The notes under the pieces were generated by a model. It saw only the letters and a list, made by a program, of their open reading frames with translations. It did not search any database and was not told the origin of the DNA. The translations under genes and the position numbers were made by a program. Shown piece after piece: positions 1 through 5,743 of a stretch of DNA of 5,743 bases; position 1 is the stretch's first letter, and every line of letters starts with the position of its first letter. The DNA lies in NCBI GenBank assembly GCA_031285365.1, contig JAITWP010000216.1, positions 1 to 5,743 on the forward strand, read 5' to 3'. Source of the DNA: Azoarcus sp. (lineage in GTDB: Bacteria > Pseudomonadota > Gammaproteobacteria > Burkholderiales > Rhodocyclaceae).

Positions 1-948
1 TTGGTGGAGCGCCTGTTCGCTGGCGAAGCACCGATGAATCGGCTCACGCGGGCATTGCAAGGCACGCCTCAACAGGCGGAAGACCCTCGGCAATCTGGCT
101 ATCTTCCCGAAATTACCAACGCACGTTTCGATCAAATGTGCGAAGACTGGCTGTCGATATTGGCTAAAGACATGCCGATCTATGATGCCTTGGAGCACCT
201 GATCGCCATCACGGGATTGAACATGCTGCTCTACTTCCTGGAGCGAGCAAAGCAGGTTTCTGGCAATGCTGATCCAGTTGAAATTGTCTGCGAAATCATC
301 TCCAGGGAACGAACGAAAGTTCGCGCGCTCTCTGGTGACAGTTATCAACTCAATCAAGGGTTGCCAGCGGAGGCAGTGCGCGCCCATATTGAGTCAATTC
401 GGAAAGATGCCGAGTGGATTGCTGCCGCATCGAGCGATCTGCCTGATGCCGAGCGCGTAAAGCTCATGCGCGAGCGCTTCCAGTGGCCCCCGGATGATGA
501 GAGCGGTGACGAGGACTACTCGAATAAAAGCCCGGATGATCTGGTAGACAAACTGGTCGAACTTGCCCTTGATCGCCATGAGCAGCATGTCGGAAAAATC
601 CATGCTTCATGGTCGCGTGCGATTGGCCTGAGTTCCCGCAGACTGTCACGACGTACCCGCTATGCGCCCAGCGATCGGCTTCTCAAGTCGATTGTGGTGA
701 CCGTGGTAGGGGATCGTATGCAATTCGACGAGTTTTTGGTTGAGGTCAAGCTGCGCTACGGCCTGGTACTCGGCGATGCTGAAGGCTCACGCCTGATCGA
801 AGAAAAGCGGGTCGATCAAGAAGAACTCAGTGAAAACAGGAACAACCTTGAAGCTCGGCTGGTGGGGCTGGGTTTGGCACGCAGGCTTTCCGATTCTTGC
901 TCCTTTGTCGAAAACCCGTTCGTGTTCAAGGGAGAGCAAGCATGCTGA
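1..948 (+). CDS. Conserved-looking protein of unknown function, partner of the downstream FtsK-like motor (probably 5'-partial)
   Basis: The frame is open from the first base to a TGA at 946-948 (315 codons). Codon 1 is TTG with no upstream sequence visible, so it may be an internal leucine and the true start may lie outside the window; the first ATG is codon 12. I do not recognise the family. Residues 60-84 form a hydrophobic helix (LEHLIAITG...LLYFLERA), probably too short and amphipathic to span a membrane. Residues 164-181 are a strongly acidic linker. Residues 197-222 are basic (SSRRLSRRTR), followed by YAPSD at 221-225. Residues 239-308 look like a winged helix: helix FDEFLVEVKLRYG, then LEARLVGLGLARRLSD and a closing strand. 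There is no signal peptide or catalytic motif. It overlaps the next gene by 7 bp, implying an operon and joint function. By position and rough size it could be DptG-like, but this is inference from layout only. Confidence 0.85.
   Translation: MVERLFAGEAPMNRLTRALQGTPQQAEDPRQSGYLPEITNARFDQMCEDWLSILAKDMPIYDALEHLIAITGLNMLLYFLERAKQVSGNADPVEIVCEIISRERTKVRALSGDSYQLNQGLPAEAVRAHIESIRKDAEWIAAASSDLPDAERVKLMRERFQWPPDDESGDEDYSNKSPDDLVDKLVELALDRHEQHVGKIHASWSRAIGLSSRRLSRRTRYAPSDRLLKSIVVTVVGDRMQFDEFLVEVKLRYGLVLGDAEGSRLIEEKRVDQEELSENRNNLEARLVGLGLARRLSDSCSFVENPFVFKGEQAC
928..936 (+). promoter_or_regulatory. Ribosome binding site for the long FtsK-like gene
   Basis: AAGGGAGAG is a purine-rich Shine-Dalgarno match inside the last codons of the upstream gene. 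Its GGGAG core at 930-934 ends 7 bases before the ATG at 942, which is near-ideal spacing. This decides the start of the long gene and supports translational coupling, since the upstream stop at 946-948 lies within the new gene's second and third codons. Confidence 0.8.
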
Positions 949-3900
949 CGGATCGCATCATTGGGCGCGTGGGTGCGTACATCCTCGCCAACCGTATTGC
1001 CAACCCCGGTCAGCCAGAAGACTCGGCGGCATTATTCCGGCTCGACAAACTTGCAGCCAATCAAATCGCAGCCGTGGCGCGTGCAATTCTTGCCAACCCG
1101 GATCTTCTTGCCCAAGTGGATTTAATGATCCCGGAAGCGTTGGTTGAGGGGCAAGGGCTACCCAAAGAAATTTTGATCCCACACAATGCCGGATACGTTC
1201 GCAATAATGCAGAAACCACCAAGGCGGCAATCCTGACGGCGAACGGCAACGAACACAACTTGACCGACACGCTGGGACACGTCATGGCCATCGGCGCCAA
1301 GGAGATGCGCGTCGATCCTGAGGCTTGGTCTGAAGCGGCCTTGCATGTAGGCGGAATTTCCCCGGTACCTGATGATCGCGCGGTTTTCCATGCGGCCTTG
1401 GCGGGCTTGCTGGCATCTTCCGAACTCTCTCTGACCCAACTTGGCGAGTTTTGCTCTGAAGTCGTCAATGCCATTTCCACGCGCGGCCTTGCTATCCGTG
1501 ACGCCGTCGGATTTGCCGTGCCGTACGTTGGGTTGCCTCGGGACAGCGGTATTTTTTCCAATACCAAGACGTTCGGACGATCAAAAGCGCCTTGGCAAAA
1601 AGCCTTTGTCAAACTTTTTGCTCAACGCGCACCGCTACTCAAAAAACTTCGGCAGAACGGTCAACCGCTCGACCCTGCAGATATCACTGAGCGCATTGAT
1701 GCCAATGCCGAAAGCATTGTCGAGGAGGCACGCCAAGCCCTTGCAGCCTTTGTCGCTGCCCCAGCCGGAAACCCGGAGGCAGCCTCGGCTCTTGCCCAGT
1801 TCGAATGGGAACGTGATGGCGTCTATCTGGCTTTTGACAGGCCCAAAGAAAAGCAGGATGGGCTGGCCAATTCGACCCTCCACTTTTTTGACCACGATTG
1901 TGACCCGGAGAACTCGCTTGACGCCGAGGGGCGCAAGCTTCTCGAAGATTTGAAATCACGCGAACGCCGTTCCGATTTCACCGAGGAGGATGAGGAGTTT
2001 TTCATCAAACATCGCCGTTTGCTTGAGCAAGATGCCAAGCTCTGCTCACGCTGGGAAAAGGCGTTGTACGGCAAGCCGATTGAATGTAATGATTTTTTCG
2101 ACGGCTTTGCCCGCGTACTCAACAGCCTGCATGCTGGTCTGCGTGACCCCAAGGGCGAACGCATTCTCCGTTTCACGGTGACCAAGGGGCGCAAGGAATG
2201 GCGTGAGCGCTTCAACTACGACGCGGGCAGCTACTTCTCGGCGATGTATCGCGGCCTGAAGGAATGCATGGGGGAGAAGGTCGATTGGAAGGTTGAGCGG
2301 TTGGGCAATGCAAATCTGCCTGATCCTCTTTTCGACTATGAAGCCTTTTTCGCCAAGGAAAAGGAGCTGCGCAACAGCAACAAAAACAAGGTTCGACCCA
2401 GTTCTTCGCTTTCACGCCAAGCGTTGCAGATCAAGTTCGATGTGGCGCTGATTCAAGTCTCAAAGGATCAGGAAACTACCCTGGCAAAAACTCAGCTCCT
2501 ATGGAGTTATCGGCCCACGACCATCGGTTTATCGATGGTTGCCGATATGCGTCGTCTTTTGGAGAAAGGCGCCGTGGGCTGCACAGAGGTATCGCGCAAG
2601 ATCGTGAGCAAAAAGGGCGGGATACAGAATGTCTCGCTGCTCGATACCGGAACCTTGGAGGCAACCTTTTCAACGGATGCTGGATCGCTCGTGCCAGCAG
2701 CCAACAAGCTGCGCAGCTTGCGTCAAAGAATCAAAGAGCAGATTAAAGAACTTGCTGACGAGGGTCGGTTAACACCGTCGCAGCGCGATGAAGTACAGGC
2801 ATCTTGGGATAGGTTTGAAGAAGACTACATCAAGGCGATGGAGGATTTCATCGCCATCGGCCTACACGGCGAGGCCGTTATGCGCCAAGCCGAATCATTT
2901 GGCACGCTGCTGACAACCTTGATGACCCATGCGCGTGGTGATGTGTGCCGCGCTCGCCTGGTTTCCGAGGTGCTTTCGGTCGGTACTGCGAGAGTAGTGG
3001 GCGACAACCCCACCTTGATCATTCCTCCGTGGCACCCGGAGCGCATGAAAGCGCTGGCAGTGAAATCCCGGCGCGTCGCGGGATTCGCCACCCATCTACT
3101 TTCCAGCAATTCCATCCTCTATGGGGATCGCGAGATATTCATGCGCGAACTTTCGGATGAAATTGCTCACCCCTTCTATCCAGAAATTGCTGCCCTCAAC
3201 TGGGCTGGTGCGCCTGCGTTCGTGTCCGAAAGTAGCACAGTCAACGGCTACAGCCTTCTGGAGTCGCCAACACGCGAAGCCAAGGAGGCCATGACCGATG
3301 TTGATCCATCATCTGCAGCCAAGCAGGCGCGGGAACTTTTAGAACGCTATGTCAGCTTACAGCCACACGAGGCATCCAATCTCAGCGTCGTGCTCTACAA
3401 CGCCGACGCCGCCGAACTGCCGCTGGCAATGGTGCGCGAACTCGCATCAGCACAAGAGGACAGCAAACAGCAATGCAGCGTATCCGTGCGTCACGCCGAT
3501 CCGGCCAAGCTTCGCAGCGTTTATGGCGAACTGGTCAACAAGGCTGGTGACGACCCCGATCTGCCCATCGTCAGCGAAACCAGCGACAACTTTATTTCCA
3601 AGTTGCGCATCTCGGTAACGCCGATCTCGGCCACGCCCAGCGAAAGTACGCAAGGCTTCAAAGCTTTCGATGTAGCTTTTCTACATGATGTGGTCGCGCG
3701 TGCGGCCCAGTTGGAGTGGCTGCCTGTCGCTTGGTCGAACGAGCGGCCCAATTTGGAACATGCCCCCTCGCGTTGGTCGTATCGCAGTGTTTCCGGCGAA
3801 AACGAGCTGAAATCCACCACGTTCCTGACCTGCCCTTGGCAAACAGCTTCAGGCTGGGCCTATGTGTCGGCAGTAGCAGCCGTGTGCCGCCAAACCGATG

Positions 3901-5743
3901 CGTTGTCAAACGAGGAGCGATTTCTTCCGGCACGGCGCATCTCATTGCAGAGTCCTGCGCTAGCAGAAATGATCAAGGATGCACACAATCTCGCCGAATG
4001 GGTGGCAACCTACGACGAACTGCTCGATAAGCGGCAACTTCAGCACAACGGCATCACGGTGGTTCGTTACCGCCGCAGCTCCACCAATGGCCGCAACATG
4101 ATCGTCAGTTCAACCTCTGAACTGCGATTGTTGGGCGTACTGGTACGTCGCCGTCTGGAAGAGTTGAACCTGCAATTGACTGCCGACGAGCTTCAATCGG
4201 CTGCCGACAAAGCCAAGCGTGACGCATTGTCGATCTCTGGCGACATCGTGCTTCGCGCGGCCAAACGTGGCGTCTCTGCAGGAGAAATGATTGGCTTGGT
4301 ACTCAGCCGCTATTTGCTGGCTGAAGAGTTCAAGAGCGCTGCGGGTGGGCAGGTTTTGACGGCCTGGTTCCTGCTGGACGATTACGCGAGTTGGCTTTCG
4401 CAGCGGGAGAGCCGTATCGCGGACATCCTTGCGCTCAATGTTGAGGAACACCAAGAAGACATCCGTGTCGTCATTTCCATCGTCGAGTCGAAATATGTTA
4501 GCGCAGGTGGATTGGCAGAAGCATGCCGAAACGCCAAGGTGCAACTTCTGGCGACAATGGGCATGTTCAGTGAGGCGCTCTTTGGCGATCCCGGTCGTCT
4601 TGATCGCGACGTGTGGCTGGCTCGTCTGGCGGACATGCTCATTGACGCCGACATCCCGCCTGGCAAGACGGACTTGATGGAGCGGGCGCGAGCGAAGTTG
4701 CGCGAGGGCAACGTTGAAATATCTCTACGCGGCTACTCCCATGTTTACGTTCATACATCGGATGCCGAATCAACATCTGCTTCCGAGCAAGAGCTTTTGG
4801 AGGATAGCGGCGGCGTCAAGGCTTGGCAGGAAGTATTCGACCGCCCCGATTTGCGCAAACTTGCCGAAGCCTACGCCAAAGGGGCCAGTGGGACAGCGGT
4901 TCGGTCTGAACTCGGCCCCCAACAGCCGTGGGGCGGGCACGACTTCAAAAAACCTGCCCCACGTGTCCCGTGGCTTGCCGATACGAGCCAGCTTGCTAAC
5001 AAGTCAATCAATGCGTCGATGAAAGATGCTTCTGCCGACATCGATGCACCGACACCATTGAGCGCTCCGCAAAAGACGGCTGAAGCGATCTCGATTGTGG
5101 CGACTTCGACCCTGAGTCCGGTGCAAGCCATGACCGCCAACTTTGGAGCCGCACTCTCTGAACTGGTTGCCGCCAAGTTTGCAGGCGACGCTCAGGCCGA
5201 CGCCGAACGGGAAGACTGGGCACAAGATGTCACTAGGAAACTCAAAATTGCACTGAACAGTTATGGCTTGCAAGCAGCAATCTTGGGCACACGTCTGACA
5301 CCCAACGGGTGTCTAGTGCGATTGGCCGGTTCCGACCGGCTGCGTGTCGAGGACATTGAGAACAAGCGCACCCAACTGCTGACTACACACGCAATCAATC
5401 TCGTCACCGTCCAGCCCAAGCCGGGCGAGATCGTGGTAACCATTGCAGGAGCCAAACGGCAAGCAGTGTCGCTCTGGGAGCTATGGTCGCGCCGCCAACT
5501 CAATCGCAATGTTGCAGGTATCAACACCTCGTTTTTGCTCGGAATCCAGGAGATCAACGGCGCATTGCTGTATCTGAACCTCGGTTCCGAATTCGGCGGA
5601 CTCTCATCGCACGAGCCGCATTCCCTGGTCGCCGGTGCGACCGGCAGCGGCAAGTCAGTACTCATCCAGTCGCTGTTGCTGGACATCGCAGCGACCAATC
5701 CCAAGGCGTTGGCCCAGATCATCCTGATCGACCCCAAGATGGG
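942..5743 (+). CDS. Giant FtsK/SpoIIIE-type DNA translocase with candidate PD-(D/E)XK nuclease core (3'-partial, DptH-like layout)
   Basis: I read this frame codon by codon: it is open from ATG 942 to the window end, 1600 complete codons with no stop. The start is fixed by the Shine-Dalgarno at 928-936 and begins MLTDRIIGRV. Residues 1-1100 match no domain I know; they include charged helical, coiled-coil-like stretches near 328-375 and 588-637, and a PPWHP motif at 695-699. Residues 1145-1201 hold a possible nuclease core: D1161, E1182-x-K1184 and Q1201. Residues 1268-1400 are a low-complexity Ser/Ala/Thr/Pro linker. Residues 1452-1600 are the start of an FtsK motor, with Walker A at 1565-1572 (K1571) and IDPKM at 1596-1600. 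In this ATPase family the Walker B follows later, so it lies beyond the window. No signal peptide or membrane segment is seen, so a cytoplasmic DNA-acting protein is expected. Unlike cell-division FtsK it lacks N-terminal membrane helices. If a typical motor follows, the full protein should approach 1900 residues. A DptH-type restriction subunit is possible but unproven. Confidence 0.93.
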   Translation, partial: MLTDRIIGRVGAYILANRIANPGQPEDSAALFRLDKLAANQIAAVARAILANPDLLAQVDLMIPEALVEGQGLPKEILIPHNAGYVRNNAETTKAAILTANGNEHNLTDTLGHVMAIGAKEMRVDPEAWSEAALHVGGISPVPDDRAVFHAALAGLLASSELSLTQLGEFCSEVVNAISTRGLAIRDAVGFAVPYVGLPRDSGIFSNTKTFGRSKAPWQKAFVKLFAQRAPLLKKLRQNGQPLDPADITERIDANAESIVEEARQALAAFVAAPAGNPEAASALAQFEWERDGVYLAFDRPKEKQDGLANSTLHFFDHDCDPENSLDAEGRKLLEDLKSRERRSDFTEEDEEFFIKHRRLLEQDAKLCSRWEKALYGKPIECNDFFDGFARVLNSLHAGLRDPKGERILRFTVTKGRKEWRERFNYDAGSYFSAMYRGLKECMGEKVDWKVERLGNANLPDPLFDYEAFFAKEKELRNSNKNKVRPSSSLSRQALQIKFDVALIQVSKDQETTLAKTQLLWSYRPTTIGLSMVADMRRLLEKGAVGCTEVSRKIVSKKGGIQNVSLLDTGTLEATFSTDAGSLVPAANKLRSLRQRIKEQIKELADEGRLTPSQRDEVQASWDRFEEDYIKAMEDFIAIGLHGEAVMRQAESFGTLLTTLMTHARGDVCRARLVSEVLSVGTARVVGDNPTLIIPPWHPERMKALAVKSRRVAGFATHLLSSNSILYGDREIFMRELSDEIAHPFYPEIAALNWAGAPAFVSESSTVNGYSLLESPTREAKEAMTDVDPSSAAKQARELLERYVSLQPHEASNLSVVLYNADAAELPLAMVRELASAQEDSKQQCSVSVRHADPAKLRSVYGELVNKAGDDPDLPIVSETSDNFISKLRISVTPISATPSESTQGFKAFDVAFLHDVVARAAQLEWLPVAWSNERPNLEHAPSRWSYRSVSGENELKSTTFLTCPWQTASGWAYVSAVAAVCRQTDALSNEERFLPARRISLQSPALAEMIKDAHNLAEWVATYDELLDKRQLQHNGITVVRYRRSSTNGRNMIVSSTSELRLLGVLVRRRLEELNLQLTADELQSAADKAKRDALSISGDIVLRAAKRGVSAGEMIGLVLSRYLLAEEFKSAAGGQVLTAWFLLDDYASWLSQRESRIADILALNVEEHQEDIRVVISIVESKYVSAGGLAEACRNAKVQLLATMGMFSEALFGDPGRLDRDVWLARLADMLIDADIPPGKTDLMERARAKLREGNVEISLRGYSHVYVHTSDAESTSASEQELLEDSGGVKAWQEVFDRPDLRKLAEAYAKGASGTAVRSELGPQQPWGGHDFKKPAPRVPWLADTSQLANKSINASMKDASADIDAPTPLSAPQKTAEAISIVATSTLSPVQAMTANFGAALSELVAAKFAGDAQADAEREDWAQDVTRKLKIALNSYGLQAAILGTRLTPNGCLVRLAGSDRLRVEDIENKRTQLLTTHAINLVTVQPKPGEIVVTIAGAKRQAVSLWELWSRRQLNRNVAGINTSFLLGIQEINGALLYLNLGSEFGGLSSHEPHSLVAGATGSGKSVLIQSLLLDIAATNPKALAQIILIDPKM
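4374..4544 (+). other. Candidate PD-(D/E)XK nuclease core within the long protein
   Basis: Residues 1145-1201 read as LDDY, then a helix, then RIADILAL with D1161, a polar turn, a hydrophobic strand VVISIVESKYV giving E1182-S-K1184, and a following helix AKVQLLAT with Q1201. An aspartate about 20 residues before a strand ending in ExK, then a helix carrying Gln, is the known arrangement of metal-binding residues in PD-(D/E)XK nucleases such as the Mrr-like group. The motif is short and degenerate, so the call is an inference from pattern and predicted secondary structure. Its place upstream of a DNA motor makes it functionally sensible. Confidence 0.5.
5295..5743 (+). other. FtsK/SpoIIIE motor domain, N-terminal part
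   Basis: Residues 1452-1510 resemble the beta-rich segment that precedes the FtsK P-loop: LTPNG, GSDRL, a helix around IENKRTQLL, then VTVQPKPGEIVV and RQAVSL. The stretch FLLGIQE then GALLYLNLG (about 1531-1547) corresponds to the FtsK region ahead of the P-loop. Walker A is GATGSGKS at 1565-1572 (5634-5657), expected to bind ATP phosphate through K1571 and S1572. IILIDPKM at 1593-1600 matches the IDPKM element that follows Walker A in FtsK proteins. Walker B, the arginine finger and any gamma domain fall outside the window. FtsK motors are hexameric double-stranded-DNA translocases; hexamerisation here is inferred from the family. Confidence 0.93.

Noticed and set aside
199..252. Transmembrane helix in the small protein (residues 67-84)
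   Set aside because: The uninterrupted hydrophobic run is only about 14 residues and is flanked by charged residues within an amphipathic helix, so a buried helix in a soluble protein is more likely.
1061..1612. Minus-strand reading frame of 183 codons
   Set aside because: It lies wholly antisense to the long gene, whose frame is continuous and well coded. Its protein is Ser/Arg/Pro-rich shadow composition with no motif or credible ribosome binding site.
1441..1953. Plus-strand 170-codon frame inside the long gene
   Set aside because: It is an out-of-frame shadow of the long gene: low-quality composition, no start signal and no recognisable domain.
4110..4544. Minus-strand 144-codon frame opposite the candidate nuclease region
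   Set aside because: It is opposite a conserved-looking + strand domain and has no supporting signals of its own.
5261..5737. Minus-strand reading frame of 158 codons
   Set aside because: It is antisense to the FtsK motor segment, which carries recognisable motifs on the + strand, so this is a chance frame.
5719..5741. IILIDPKM read as a Walker B motif
   Set aside because: In FtsK proteins the IDPKM element precedes the true Walker B (a hydrophobic strand ending in DE), so the real Walker B is expected beyond the window edge.

Overview
The window is a compact stretch of bacterial protein-coding DNA of moderately high GC, with G/C-rich third positions. Its Shine-Dalgarno-driven, overlapping genes fit a proteobacterium (beta- or gamma-, inferred from codon use only; no taxonomic marker is present). 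Two genes, both on the + strand, fill the window almost completely, and both are probably cut by the window edges.

Region 1..948 carries the distal part, or possibly the whole, of a 315-codon gene for a soluble, mostly helical protein of unrecognised family with a winged-helix-looking C-terminus. Its stop codon lies inside the start of the next gene: ATG at 942, stop at 946-948. A good ribosome binding site sits just upstream, so the two genes are almost certainly co-transcribed and probably translationally coupled.

Region 942..5743 is one uninterrupted reading frame of 1600 full codons that runs off the right edge. The final ~150 residues are unmistakably the start of an FtsK/SpoIIIE-type DNA-translocase motor: a beta-rich lead-in, a GATGSGKS Walker A and an IDPKM motif. 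About 380 residues before the Walker A is a D...ExK...Q pattern resembling a PD-(D/E)XK nuclease core. The first ~1100 residues match nothing I can name. A giant ATP-driven DNA motor with a candidate nuclease core, preceded by a tightly coupled small partner, looks like a DNA-targeting defence system. The best known architectural parallel is the dptG-dptH pair of the phosphorothioation-dependent (Dnd/Dpt) restriction module. That assignment rests on layout and size, not on sequence similarity I can verify, so an undescribed FtsK-nuclease system remains open.

I see no RNA genes, mobile elements, repeats, CRISPR arrays, terminators or internal promoters, and no gene-free gap.
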